Assembly: GCF_041929845.1 (NCBI RefSeq)
Contig: NZ_JBHEEH010000012.1
Location: 1-64,000 of the forward strand
Direction: 5' to 3'
Length of the DNA stretch: 64,000 bases
From: Paenochrobactrum pullorum
Lineage (GTDB): Bacteria; Pseudomonadota; Alphaproteobacteria; Rhizobiales; Rhizobiaceae
The notes beneath the pieces were generated by a model. It was not told the origin of the DNA, made no database searches, and worked only from the letters and a program-made list of their open reading frames with translations. Position 1 is the first letter of the stretch; each line of letters starts with the position of its first letter. Made by a program: the position numbers and the translations under genes. This document shows positions 26,953-35,904 of this stretch, one piece after another.

Positions 26953-27324
26953 TTTATACCATTATTTTTTATCTCCCGAAGGAGAAAAGGGGGGGCGCGG
27001 TCTTTATGTGGTTAGACATTTCATTTCATATAATAAAAAGTATTCATTGATTGTAATCAATCTTATTAAATTGATTGCTAATATTATAATAAGTTAAGGT
27101 TATTTCTTATGGTTAAGAAATATAAATATCAAATATATGTGATAATTTATTACGTTTTTTATCTGTAATTTGTTTTAAAGTAATAGATTATTATTGTTAC
27201 CTTTTATTAATTTTTATAGTTCTGATTAAGTTTAAATGCGGGAATGTTTATTCAGTTATCTGATTTCGTTGTTATTTTGCTTAATATTGTTCTTTGAATA
27301 TGTTCTTAGGGAAAATCGGGTAAC
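26953..27324. other. AT-rich promoter region of the permease operon
   Basis: This stretch of about 370 nt carries no gene. It is strikingly A/T-rich between 27020 and 27240. It contains the palindrome at 27047-27060, a G7 run near 26990, and a small hairpin TCTCC/GGAGA at about 26971-26984 in the permease 5' leader. Confidence 0.5.
27047..27060. promoter_or_regulatory. palindromic operator-like site upstream of permease operon
   Basis: TTGATT-GT-AATCAA, with a further TTGATT 10 nt away at 27071-27076, about 95-110 nt upstream of the permease start. The shape fits a dimeric repressor or activator site (GntR or LysR types are usual for lactate permeases), but no regulator gene lies next to it. 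Confidence 0.35.
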
Positions 27325-27350
27325 AAAAAAGCCCGCGCAAGCGGGCTCTT
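27325..27350 (-). terminator. intrinsic terminator of tRNA-Leu
   Basis: A 6-bp G/C stem (GCCCGC / GCGGGC) with a 4-nt loop, followed on the minus strand by six T, 44 nt past the tRNA 3' end. Confidence 0.85.
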
Positions 27351-27393
27351 TGAGGTGCTTCTGGACCTTGGTAGTGGTCTGAAGACTTAGGAA

Positions 27394-27480
27394 TGGTGCC
27401 CAGAAGAGGACTCGAACCTCCACGCCCTTGCGAGCGCCAGCACCTGAAGCTGGTGCGTCTACCAATTCCGCCATCTGGGC
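27394..27480 (-). tRNA. tRNA-Leu (CAG)
   Basis: An 87-nt class II tRNA with encoded CCA. The acceptor starts GCCCAGA, the anticodon stem CCAGC/GCTGG encloses the loop TTCAGGT with anticodon CAG, and there is a long variable arm. The T arm GGTTCGAGTCC is canonical. It decodes CUG. Confidence 0.97.
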
Positions 27481-27563
27481 GTTGGTGATCCGTTTAAGGG
27501 GCTAAACGTCTGCTGTCAATCGGCTTTTTATAAAGTTTTGATATTTTTTAGGCTGTCTTGTGT

Positions 27564-27639
27564 AAAAAAACTATAAATAATGCCATTCATGTGTTTTCAG
27601 TTTGTCTTAAGATGTTCTAAATCTCCAGAATGGCATTAT
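27564..27639 (-). terminator. large inverted repeat with T run downstream of gpmA
   Basis: ATAATGCCATTC and GAATGGCATTAT form a perfect 12-bp stem around a 39-nt loop. On the minus strand they are followed by TTATAGTTTTTTT. It starts 12 nt after the gpmA stop. The long loop is unusual for a simple terminator. Confidence 0.5.
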
Positions 27640-27650
27640 ATTTGAAGCAC

Positions 27651-28274
27651 TTAATCCGCTGAGAGCACTTGCTTGGAAGCAACAGTCGAATCGGCATTCA
27701 GCTTATAAATGATCGGCACGCCGGTATTGAGTTCCTGTGAGAGGATTTCTTCGCTGGTCAGGCCGTCAAGCGCCATGATGAGGGCACGCAGTGAGTTGCC
27801 GTGGGCCGCAACCAGCACGGTTTCGCCACGTAAGACATGCGGCTGGATTTTGTGCAGGTAATAAGGCCAGACACGGGCACCGGTATCTTTCAGGCTTTCA
27901 CCGCCCGGAGGGGGCACATCATAAGAACGGCGCCAGATATGAACCTGTTCTTCGCCCCATTTGGCGCGGGCATCATCTTTGTTGAGGCCGGAGAGGTCAC
28001 CATAATCGCGCTCGTTGAGTGCCTGATCACGGATGGTTTCTAAATCAGATTGACCGAGCTGATCAAGTATATGCTGGCATGTCACCTGAGCGCGTGACAA
28101 ATCGGATGTGTAAGCAATATCGAATTTCAGGCCAGCGGCTTTCAAGCGTTCACCGGCGGCTTTTGCTTCGGCGTGACCTTGTTCGGTCAGGCCCGGATCA
28201 CGCCAACCGGTAAAAAGGTTCTTTAGGTTCCATTCACTTTGACCATGACGAACGAGAACGAGAGTGCGGGACAT
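27651..28274 (-). CDS. gpmA: 2,3-bisphosphoglycerate-dependent phosphoglycerate mutase
   Basis: Interconverts 3- and 2-phosphoglycerate in glycolysis and gluconeogenesis. 207 aa, the short alphaproteobacterial form. The phosphohistidine motif LVRHGQSEWN is at residues 7-16. The substrate segment NLFTGWRDPGLTEQG, the ERDYGDLSG loop and the second catalytic His in VAAHGNSLRAL are all present. It lies 33 nt downstream of dapB on the same strand and is the last gene of the exporter-dapB-gpmA run. Confidence 0.96.
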   Translation of the reverse strand: MSRTLVLVRHGQSEWNLKNLFTGWRDPGLTEQGHAEAKAAGERLKAAGLKFDIAYTSDLSRAQVTCQHILDQLGQSDLETIRDQALNERDYGDLSGLNKDDARAKWGEEQVHIWRRSYDVPPPGGESLKDTGARVWPYYLHKIQPHVLRGETVLVAAHGNSLRALIMALDGLTSEEILSQELNTGVPIIYKLNADSTVASKQVLSAD

Positions 28275-28307
28275 GCTTATGCGCTCCTTGAAAGTTAAAG
28301 ATGATGA

Positions 28308-29144
28308 TCAGTCGTTCAGACCAAGTACATCGAACATGGAATAAAGGCCTGGTTTTTTACCCGTTGCCCATAAAGCTGCTTTAATCGCGCCACGGGAGAA
28401 AACGGTGCGGTCTTCTGCGCTATGTGCCAGCGTGACACGTTCAGAGGAACCAGCAAAAATGACTGAATGTTCGCCAATGACCGAACCACCGCGTAGACTT
28501 GCAAAACCGATTGTGCCGGTTTCTCTGGCACCTGTAATGCCGTCGCGGCCACGTTGGCTAACCTCATCCAGATTGACATGACGTCCATCAGCAGCGGCGC
28601 GTCCCAGCATTAAAGCAGTACCGGATGGCGCATCGACTTTATGTTTATGGTGCATTTCCAATACTTCAATGTCGAAATCTTTTGGATCGAGTGCTGCTGC
28701 TGCTTTTTTAACAAGCCCTGCCAGCAGATTAAGCCCCAAGCTCATATTGCCGGATTTGACAATTGTTGCATGACGCGCGGCGGCTGCGATTTTTTCTTCG
28801 TCTTCAGCACTCAGGCCAGTGGTGCCGATAACATGGACGATACGGGCTTGTGCAGCATAACCGGTATATTCAATGGTTGCTTCAGGACGGGTGAAATCAA
28901 GCACGCCTTCGGCTTTGGAAAAGGCGGTAAGCGGATCATCTGTGATGGCGACGCCGATTGGTCCAAGACCTGCAAGCTCGCCGGCATCACGGCCTATCAG
29001 CGGTGAACCTTTGCGCTCGATAGCGGCGGCAACGCGCACACCGTCGATCTCGGCAATGGCACGGATAAGAGCCTGTCCCATACGGCCACCCGCACCAACA
29101 ATTACCAAGCCCATATCGGCGTTTTGTTCACTAGCCCCACTCAT
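28308..29144 (-). CDS. dapB: 4-hydroxy-tetrahydrodipicolinate reductase
   Basis: Lysine/diaminopimelate pathway. 278 aa. The NAD(P) loop is VGAGGRMGQALIRAI near the N-terminus. The catalytic segment is EMHHKHKVDAPSGTAL with its paired His and Lys residues. HVIGTTGLS and SGNMSLGLNLL also match the family. The start overlaps the stop of the upstream exporter gene by 4 bp (ATGA), indicating coupled translation. Confidence 0.97.
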   Translation of the reverse strand: MSGASEQNADMGLVIVGAGGRMGQALIRAIAEIDGVRVAAAIERKGSPLIGRDAGELAGLGPIGVAITDDPLTAFSKAEGVLDFTRPEATIEYTGYAAQARIVHVIGTTGLSAEDEEKIAAAARHATIVKSGNMSLGLNLLAGLVKKAAAALDPKDFDIEVLEMHHKHKVDAPSGTALMLGRAAADGRHVNLDEVSQRGRDGITGARETGTIGFASLRGGSVIGEHSVIFAGSSERVTLAHSAEDRTVFSRGAIKAALWATGKKPGLYSMFDVLGLND

Positions 29145-31009
29145 AAGTGTTCTCCTGTCGTCTTTTCATTCTCATGTTCGATCAATGCTGCGTCATTGTT
29201 TTTGCCGCTTTGCAACTGATAGAAACGGGCATAAATACCATTTTCCATAGCGATCAGATTGCGGTGAATACCTTCTTCAACCACGTAACCATTTTCCATT
29301 ACAACGATATGATCGGCATTGACGATGGTTGAAAGACGATGCGCAATTACAATGGTCGTGCGCCCTTGCATGACATGTTCCAATGCCTGCTGAACGCGTT
29401 TTTCCGATTCATTATCAAGTGCCGATGTTGCCTCATCAAGCAACAAGATCGGCGCGTTACGGATGATGGCACGGGCAATGGAGAGGCGCTGACGTTGACC
29501 GCCGGAAAGGGTAACGCCATTTTCACCAACCGGCGTATCATAACCATTGGGTTGCTGAACGATAAATTCATCCGCATGGGCAAGTTTGGCAGCTTCCAGT
29601 ATTTCTGCATCCGTTGCATCAGGTCGACCATAGCGGATGTTATCGGCAATGGTGCCTTCAAACAGATAAGGCTGTTGCGACACGTAAGCAATTTGGTGAC
29701 GCAGTGAATCCTTGGTGACTTTCGCAATATCCTGATCATCGATAAGGATTTTGCCGCTGTCGATATCATAGAAGCGTTGGGTGAGGGCAATCAATGTTGA
29801 TTTCCCAGCCCCTGATGCTCCCACAACAGCTGTGACTTTGCCGGGTTCAGCCACAAAACTGATTCCATGCAAAACTTCTGCTTTGCCATAAGAGAAGCGC
29901 ACATCATCAAAACGGATTTCACCTTTGCCGACCTGTAATGTGCCGGCATCAGGCGCATCCACCTGACGTGGTTCAATGTCGAGGATTTCATAAATCATCC
30001 GCGCATTGACGAGCGCACGTTCAAGGCCGACCTGCAAACGCGCAAGGCGGCGTGCCGGATCATAGGCCAGCAACAGTGCCGTGATGAACGCAAACATGGC
30101 GCCCGGCGGCTCTTGATTAATGATGGCGCGATAACCGCCATAGGCAAGAACACCGGCTACGGCAAAACCGGCCAGAATTTCAGAGATCGGCGTGGTGCGC
30201 TCAGAAACGCGGGCGATTTTGTTGGAACGCTCTTCAGAGCGGTCAATCAGATTATAGAGTTTACCGCGCAGCTGATCTTCCATCGTAAAGGCTTTGACGA
30301 TCGCAATACCTTGTACGGATTCCTGCATCGCGCCAAGCAAATGCGAGTTAAGGTCAACCAGATCACGGGTGACCGTGCGGATACGGCGTGAAATATAAGA
30401 AACCGCATAAATCAGCGGCGGGCCGATAAGAAAAACGACAAGCGAGAGCACCGGATCTTTATAGAACATCACCGCAACAAGACCAACAAGACCGATCACG
30501 TCGCGAGTGATTGAAGTAATGGTGATGCTCATCACGTCACGGATACCGTTGACGTTTTGATTGATCTGGGCCGCCAGATGGCCGGATCGGGCATCACTAT
30601 AAAAATCAAGGCCAAGCTTCATCAGGTGGTCGAACATACGCTTTTGATAGCGCGCCACAAGATTATTGCCAATTTTGGCCAACTGAACAGATTGCACATA
30701 GCTGGCCAAACCGCGCACGATAAAGGCCAGAAATAATGTACCGCAAATGATCGGGATGAGATCAATTCGCTGTTCATAGAAAATCTTATTAATGACCGGT
30801 TCCATCTGGAACGCCAGAAAACCGCTGCTGAGCGCGACCAGAAGCAGAGCAATAATGGTCACCGCATAGGTACCTTTATAATCACGCGCGTTTTCAGACA
30901 AAACGCGGCGGATAATACTGCTGGCTTCAGTAGGGTCGATTTTCTTTTTTTTCTTCCGTTTAATCAAGCTAAAGGCACTTTTCGTGAGGCAAAAGCCTTG
31001 GACTGCCAA
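29141..31009 (-). CDS. MsbA-like ABC exporter (fused permease and ATPase)
   Basis: 622 aa half-transporter. The N-terminal domain has six membrane helices (about residues 45-330). The ATPase domain carries Walker A GASGAGKST, the signature LSGGQRQRLSIARAI, Walker B ILLLDEATSALD and the switch IAHRLST. It resembles lipid-A/lipid exporters of the MsbA type common in Rhizobiales; the substrate is not provable here. The start is unclear: only TTG codons (31009 or about 30967) precede the first helix. The N-terminal Lys run is encoded over a T8 homopolymer (plus strand 30945-30952). It is first in the operon with dapB and gpmA. Confidence 0.88.
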   Translation of the reverse strand: MAVQGFCLTKSAFSLIKRKKKKKIDPTEASSIIRRVLSENARDYKGTYAVTIIALLLVALSSGFLAFQMEPVINKIFYEQRIDLIPIICGTLFLAFIVRGLASYVQSVQLAKIGNNLVARYQKRMFDHLMKLGLDFYSDARSGHLAAQINQNVNGIRDVMSITITSITRDVIGLVGLVAVMFYKDPVLSLVVFLIGPPLIYAVSYISRRIRTVTRDLVDLNSHLLGAMQESVQGIAIVKAFTMEDQLRGKLYNLIDRSEERSNKIARVSERTTPISEILAGFAVAGVLAYGGYRAIINQEPPGAMFAFITALLLAYDPARRLARLQVGLERALVNARMIYEILDIEPRQVDAPDAGTLQVGKGEIRFDDVRFSYGKAEVLHGISFVAEPGKVTAVVGASGAGKSTLIALTQRFYDIDSGKILIDDQDIAKVTKDSLRHQIAYVSQQPYLFEGTIADNIRYGRPDATDAEILEAAKLAHADEFIVQQPNGYDTPVGENGVTLSGGQRQRLSIARAIIRNAPILLLDEATSALDNESEKRVQQALEHVMQGRTTIVIAHRLSTIVNADHIVVMENGYVVEEGIHRNLIAMENGIYARFYQLQSGKNNDAALIEHENEKTTGEHL

Positions 31010-31243
31010 AGCTGTTTGCGGTTGAAAATGCTGTCACCAATGCCTGAAGCTTTGAGCTTTCAAGCCAGAGGTTCCGGCGGCCGGTCACAGACAGAATGCG
31101 AGTTCGCCTGAGACAGAATTTCCTATAACCTTATCAGAGCCTGTTGACCATGCCTAATGCATGGCCATTTTATTGTGGGACAAGAAAATAAACTACTTTT
31201 GAAAATCATCATGCAGGTTTTAAGGGCGGTTTTCGTTAAAAAT

Positions 31244-32278
31244 TTAATCGGCACTAATCCAGCGACGGCCTTCGGTAGCAACCTGAAAACGTGCCGGACT
31301 GCGGGCAAAGGCCGAAAGACCGTTTAGAGCGGCCAATTGATGGGTGACGATATGAACGGGGATATCACGCATAATATGAGAATGGGGGGCTTTATCTTCA
31401 AAATTGGCACGGAAGGTGCCTTTTTTAAGAATGGAAACAATTTTTTGTGAAATGCCGCCGGAAAGATAAACGCCGCCATGTGCCATGAAAATAAGTGCCA
31501 GATCACCGGCAATGCGGCCAAGATAGGCAGCAAACAGGTCAAGCGCTTCAATGGCTTGCGCGTTACTTTCTTCCAATGCGGCAGCGGTAATATCTGCCGG
31601 AGTGTTCAATACGGGTTTCATAGTATCCGCAGTGCAAATGGCCTTATAAAGATTGCACAAGCCGCGACCACAGAGAATCTGCTCGGCAGCCACACGGCCT
31701 TCGATTGTTTCGACATGCGGGAAAATTTCATAATCGCGCTTGGTGCGCGGGCCTAAGTCAATATGGCCGCCTTCACCAGGAACCGGTATCCATGAACGAT
31801 GTGCGCGCAAAAGCCCGGCCACACCCAAACCAGTGCCCGGCCCAAGCACCACGCGGGTGGCCTTGATTTCTCCGGATCTGCCGCCGATTTGTTCCAGATA
31901 CTGGCTGTCGAGGGAAACGGCGGCGAGGGCTTGTGCTTCAAAATCATTGAGAATGGTGACATCTTCAAATGTCATAGTTGCGATCAATTGCTTTGGACGC
32001 ACCACCCACGGGCAGTTGGTGAGTTCAATTTCATCGCCGTCAACAGGACCGGCAACAGCCAGTACCGCTGATCGTGGTTGTAAGGAAGTATGGTTTAAAA
32101 CTGTGCTTTGAATGGCTTCATCAATACTGGCATAATCGGCAGTGTTGATAACCGGAAATTCTCGCGGCTCGGCATGGGCATCAACAAGAATGGCAAAACG
32201 CGCATGGGTGCCGCCGATATCGCCGACCAGTACAGGAAATTTAAAAAATGGTTCGCTATTAAAATTATCAGGCATCAT
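31244..32278 (-). CDS. glk: glucokinase
   Basis: Phosphorylates glucose with ATP. 344 aa, of the bacterial Glk (ROK-independent) family. The phosphate-binding N-terminus is LVGDIGGTHARFAI, the catalytic-base region is ILNDFEAQALA, and GPGTGLGVAGL with PGEGGHIDLGP form the sugar/ATP site. The C-terminal motif GGVYLSGGISQKI is intact. It lies upstream of the ABC exporter (235-nt gap) and 52 nt downstream of mgsA, all on the minus strand. A glk-mgsA pair is usual in Brucella and its relatives. Confidence 0.95.
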   Translation of the reverse strand: MMPDNFNSEPFFKFPVLVGDIGGTHARFAILVDAHAEPREFPVINTADYASIDEAIQSTVLNHTSLQPRSAVLAVAGPVDGDEIELTNCPWVVRPKQLIATMTFEDVTILNDFEAQALAAVSLDSQYLEQIGGRSGEIKATRVVLGPGTGLGVAGLLRAHRSWIPVPGEGGHIDLGPRTKRDYEIFPHVETIEGRVAAEQILCGRGLCNLYKAICTADTMKPVLNTPADITAAALEESNAQAIEALDLFAAYLGRIAGDLALIFMAHGGVYLSGGISQKIVSILKKGTFRANFEDKAPHSHIMRDIPVHIVTHQLAALNGLSAFARSPARFQVATEGRRWISAD

Positions 32279-32329
32279 ATTTCCTGTCAGTTACCAAAGA
32301 AAAAAGTGATTTTAAGTGTATATCGGTTT

Positions 32330-32707
32330 TCAGTTCAGTGCTTTGATCAGCATCTCGGCGGTTGCCCGGTTTAAAGCCATCGGCAAATTATAGACACTGC
32401 CAAGGCGGGTGAGTGCTTTCACATCCACATCATGGGGCAATGGTGACAACGGATCGATAAAGAAAATCAACAGTTGCACGGTGTTTTCAGCAATCATAGC
32501 TCCTATTTGCTGATCGCCGCCCAATGGCCCGCTTTTAACGCGCTCTACATTTAAAACGGGACAGGCATCTTTAATCAAACCGCCGGTGGTGCCGGTGGCG
32601 ACAATTTCATATGCTGCTAATTCTGCCTGATGGGTTTTGGCAAAATCAACCATATCATTCTTTTTCTGATCATGGGCGATCAGAGCTATACGCTTAATTT
32701 TTACCAA
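32330..32707 (-). CDS. mgsA: methylglyoxal synthase
   Basis: Converts dihydroxyacetone phosphate to methylglyoxal plus phosphate, a bypass of lower glycolysis under phosphate or carbon imbalance. The core is intact: RIALIAHDQKKNDMVDF, the phosphate loop ATGTTGGLI, and the catalytic Asp region SGPLGGDQQIGAMI. The frame is open for 151 codons from 32785, but AAGGA lies 9 nt before TTG 32707. That start gives 125 aa, the family length. So a TTG start is chosen. Confidence 0.92.
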   Translation of the reverse strand: MVKIKRIALIAHDQKKNDMVDFAKTHQAELAAYEIVATGTTGGLIKDACPVLNVERVKSGPLGGDQQIGAMIAENTVQLLIFFIDPLSPLPHDVDVKALTRLGSVYNLPMALNRATAEMLIKALN

Positions 32708-32863
32708 TTTCAGCGATCCTTTATCAAACTCAAAAAACTGCCGGATAATGATCCGAAACGCGTAACCCGCATTGGTTGCTAGCATAAAATTTGCAATTTT
32801 TTATGTCATGACAAACAATGCTTAAATCGTTTGAAATCTATAGCTTACATATGTTTCAAAAGA

Positions 32864-32889
32864 AAGGGCTGGTCATTAGCCAGCCTTTT
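32864..32889 (-). terminator. intrinsic terminator of mepA
   Basis: A 10-bp stem with one G-U pair (AAAAGGCTGG / CCAGCCCTTT on minus) and a 7-nt loop is followed by CTTTTG, about 15 nt past the mepA stop. Confidence 0.7.
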
Positions 32890-32903
32890 CGCAAGGTTTT
32901 GTT

Positions 32904-33836
32904 TTATGGATAGAGTGTCACTTCCGCCGCTGATGCGGGTGAGGGCGCATTGAGAAGTGCAGCACAAGCTTTCGGCAGAGCCGAAACCATCACAGGCTTT
33001 GGTTTTGGCGCCGGTTTATCCGATGGTTTAGCCGGTTTCCAAGGTTCGTCGGTAAACCACCATGCCAGCGATTTATCACAGCCGTCGCCCTTGGCAACCT
33101 TATCCTGAGGCTTGCAATTGGGTGAACCCGGCTGGCAACTCATACGAATATGGAAGTGATAATGGTGCCCCCAATAAGGGCGCACTTTACCAAGCCATGA
33201 GCGGTCGCCGGAAACCGTATCACAAAGCTGTTTTTTTATGCCCGGATGCACGAATAACCGCTCGACCTGAGGGTTGGAGGCTGCGTGCTTCAGCAATGCC
33301 GTATGTTTGTCCGACCACTTTTTAGGGTCGACATAAAGGCTGTTATCTTTCAACACCGAAACGGCAGAGACATCTTCACGCTGTTGATTGGTATAACGCT
33401 TGTTTGGCATAGGATTGAGCCAGATATCTGCATCAAGTCCAACCTGATGCGAGGCATGGCCGGTCAGCATCGGGCCGCCGCGCGGCTGTGAAATATCGCC
33501 TACCAGCAGGCCGTTCCAGCCATCTTTTTTGGCATCGCGTGAAAGCTGCTGCAGCATAGCAATAAGATTTGGATGGCCCCAATTGCGGTTACGCGACAAA
33601 CGCATCACCTGCCAGTCTGGGCCGTCAATCGGCATTGCCACAGCGCCGGACATGCAACCTTTGGAATAAAAGCCGATTGCTTGCGGTTGAGCATTCAGAT
33701 TGGGTAATTTCATTGCGCCGAAGGCTTGTTTTGCAAGCATGTCTTCAGCTTGCGCTGTGGGCACTGCAAGTATACTCAGACTGAATGTTGTGAGCAATAT
33801 GGCGGCGTTTTTCAAAAAAAAGCGTTTTTCAGACAT
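32904..33836 (-). CDS. mepA: penicillin-insensitive murein endopeptidase MepA
   Basis: Periplasmic LAS-family metallopeptidase cutting D-Ala-mDAP crosslinks in peptidoglycan. 310 aa with a Sec signal peptide ending at about PTAQA (residue 30). The zinc motifs are GHASHQVGLDADIW (HxxxxxxD) and GHHYHFHIRMSC. Several cysteines near the C-terminus (SCQPGSPNCK, GDGCDKS) may form disulfides. The C-terminus carries a Pro/Lys-rich linker. The start overlaps the end of the upstream reductase gene by 25 bp. Confidence 0.95.
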   Translation of the reverse strand: MSEKRFFLKNAAILLTTFSLSILAVPTAQAEDMLAKQAFGAMKLPNLNAQPQAIGFYSKGCMSGAVAMPIDGPDWQVMRLSRNRNWGHPNLIAMLQQLSRDAKKDGWNGLLVGDISQPRGGPMLTGHASHQVGLDADIWLNPMPNKRYTNQQREDVSAVSVLKDNSLYVDPKKWSDKHTALLKHAASNPQVERLFVHPGIKKQLCDTVSGDRSWLGKVRPYWGHHYHFHIRMSCQPGSPNCKPQDKVAKGDGCDKSLAWWFTDEPWKPAKPSDKPAPKPKPVMVSALPKACAALLNAPSPASAAEVTLYP

Positions 33837-34747
33837 ATGGATTTTCCAAATGATGATGAAATTTTATAATCTTTGTGCGAGCGCCAGTTCGACTTTTCCC
33901 ACATGGACTTAAAAGCAATGCGATAATTCGGATAGATAAACTGATAGCCGGTTTCGGTTATTTTTTTATTAGAAACGCGTTTGTTCTCGCCATAAAAAGA
34001 GCGCGCCATCGGGGTCATTTCAGCCTTGTCGAAATCAATTTCTTCCGGCGGTGTGACACCCATCAATTCGGCGGCAAAAGTCACCACATCCTGTGGCGGT
34101 GCTGGTTCATGATCGGTAATGTTGAAAATACCGTCGATTTTTCGCGTGCTTAAATATTCAAGCGAGCCGGCAATATCTTCCACATGGATACGGTTAAAAA
34201 TCTGGTCTTTTTTAATAATACGACGTGCGGTACCGCGTGCCAAATTAACAAAAGCATTGCGGTCAGGGCCATAAATGCCGGAAAGACGTAAAATTGCGAC
34301 CGGCATTTGGTATTTTTCGCTTAAAGCCAGCCATTGTTTCTCGGCTTTTATCCGCTCGTTTGAACGCTGTGCCGATGGGTTGCAGGCAGCCGTTTCATCA
34401 ATGAGTGCGCCCTTATGATCGCCATAAACACCAACGGTGGAAAGATATCCGATCCATTCAATTTTATTGTCAGGTGCATTTAATGCATCTTCTACATGGG
34501 GTAAGGCCGGATCGCCGTCTTTGCCGGGTGCTGCCGAAATGACAATATGAGTGGCGTTTTTTAAATGACTTGCAAAATTCGGGTCAATTGCATCTTCTGC
34601 AAATACGAGTGGCTCAATGCCATATTGTTTTAACGTTTCAAATTTTTCTATTGAGCGGGTTGTGCCATAGATGGATTGGGCATTGTCTTTCATTTTCTGT
34701 GCGAAAAATTGCGCTGAATAACCTGCACCGATAAGAAAAATCCGCAT
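33812..34747 (-). CDS. YeeZ-like NAD-dependent epimerase/reductase
   Basis: An extended SDR of about 311 aa with a nucleotide loop FLIGAGYSAQFFA at the extreme N-terminus. STVGVYGDHKGALIDE and LRLSGIYGPDRNAF are typical of the YeeZ group, which keeps the Ser/Tyr region but whose reaction is not established. The frame opens 7 codons earlier, inside queG, but ATG 34747 lies 2 nt after the queG stop and puts the loop at the usual distance. The last ~25 residues, after the normal family end near SMWEK, look unrelated to the family and overlap mepA. Confidence 0.82.
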   Translation of the reverse strand: MRIFLIGAGYSAQFFAQKMKDNAQSIYGTTRSIEKFETLKQYGIEPLVFAEDAIDPNFASHLKNATHIVISAAPGKDGDPALPHVEDALNAPDNKIEWIGYLSTVGVYGDHKGALIDETAACNPSAQRSNERIKAEKQWLALSEKYQMPVAILRLSGIYGPDRNAFVNLARGTARRIIKKDQIFNRIHVEDIAGSLEYLSTRKIDGIFNITDHEPAPPQDVVTFAAELMGVTPPEEIDFDKAEMTPMARSFYGENKRVSNKKITETGYQFIYPNYRIAFKSMWEKSNWRSHKDYKISSSFGKSICLKNAFF

Positions 34748-34749
34748 AG

Positions 34750-35904
34750 CTACTGGCACCTGTTCCATTCATCTAAAACATAAGGGTCGGTTTCATCTTT
34801 AGCATAATGCGCGTGTAATGGGCTAATTTTATCGTGAGGCAATAATTGCCGCAAAGCCCAGACAGCCGTGCCGCGCACTAAAGGATCTGGATCGTTCAAA
34901 TGGTATTCCAATTGCGGCACAAAGCTTGAAAAGCCGGAATTGCCGGCAGCAATCATCACATTGCGTAAGAAGCGATTGCGGCCGATGCGCTTGATCGGGG
35001 AGCCGGAGAAAAAAGTGCGAAATTCGGCATCGTCTAAATTCAGCAGAAATTCCAGCGAGGGGCTGCGCAGATCTTCGCGGGCGCGCAGTTTGATTTCCTG
35101 TGCTTTTTGAGCAAATTTATTCCACGGGCAGGCCGATAAGCAATCGTCGCAGCCATAGATGTGATTGCCAATGGCTTTCCGAAATTCGTGCGGGATCGGG
35201 CCTTTATTCTCAATCGTTAAATAAGAAATGCAGCGCCTTGCATCAATTTTGAAGGGAGTAGGAAAAGCATTGGTCGGGCATACATCAAGACAGGCGCGGC
35301 ACGAGCCGCAATTGTTGCGATTGGGTTCATCGGGGGGCAAATCCAGCGTGATGAAAATAGAACCCAAAAACAACCATGAGCCATAGTCGCGGCTGACCAA
35401 ATTGGTGTGTTTTCCCTGCCAGCCCATACCGGCTGCGGCGGCTAGGGGCTTTTCCATCACAGGTGCCGTGTCGACAAATACTTTAACCGCGCCGCTTGCG
35501 CGCGCGATGAAGCGACTGGCAACATGTTTGAGCTTGCCTTTGATAATGTCGTGGTAATCGCGATTTTGCGCATAAACCGAAATGGCACCGCGGTCTTTAT
35601 GTTTCAAAACTTCCATCGGGTCATGTTCGGGGCCGTAATTCATGCCGAGCATGACAATGGTGCGCACTTCCGACCATAGGGTTTGCGGATTGGCGCGACG
35701 CTCTTCTGTTTCCTCCATCCACTCCATATCGGCGTGATAACCATTGTCGATAAACTCGCGCAGGCGTTCTGGTGCCTGCGGAATGGAACCGGGATGGGTA
35801 AAAGCCACGACGTCAAAACCTGCTGCGCGGGCTTCATCCGCGAGCAGGTTTTTGAGTTTCAGCTTTTTGGCCGTTTCTTTGTCGTCAGAAGTCAAGGTCA
35901 CCAT
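34750..35904 (-). CDS. queG: epoxyqueuosine reductase
   Basis: Last step of queuosine synthesis in tRNA: a cobalamin- and 4Fe-4S-dependent reduction. 384 aa. The catalytic segment is VDTAPVMEKPLAAAAGMGW. The two ferredoxin-type clusters are CGSCRACLDVCP and CDDCLSACPWN. A HEAT-like C-terminus (DPDPLVRGTAVWALRQL) is as in other QueG proteins. ATG 35904 is chosen; the frame also opens at 35928. The start overlaps the GST-like gene upstream and the YeeZ-like gene follows 2 nt after the stop, so GST-queG-yeeZ-mepA looks like one transcript. Confidence 0.96.
   Translation of the reverse strand: MVTLTSDDKETAKKLKLKNLLADEARAAGFDVVAFTHPGSIPQAPERLREFIDNGYHADMEWMEETEERRANPQTLWSEVRTIVMLGMNYGPEHDPMEVLKHKDRGAISVYAQNRDYHDIIKGKLKHVASRFIARASGAVKVFVDTAPVMEKPLAAAAGMGWQGKHTNLVSRDYGSWLFLGSIFITLDLPPDEPNRNNCGSCRACLDVCPTNAFPTPFKIDARRCISYLTIENKGPIPHEFRKAIGNHIYGCDDCLSACPWNKFAQKAQEIKLRAREDLRSPSLEFLLNLDDAEFRTFFSGSPIKRIGRNRFLRNVMIAAGNSGFSSFVPQLEYHLNDPDPLVRGTAVWALRQLLPHDKISPLHAHYAKDETDPYVLDEWNRCQ

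Noticed and set aside
27256..27474. 72-aa frame beginning MAELVDAPASGAGARKG
   Set aside because: It is the antisense-free translation of the tRNA-Leu gene itself, a well-known spurious call.
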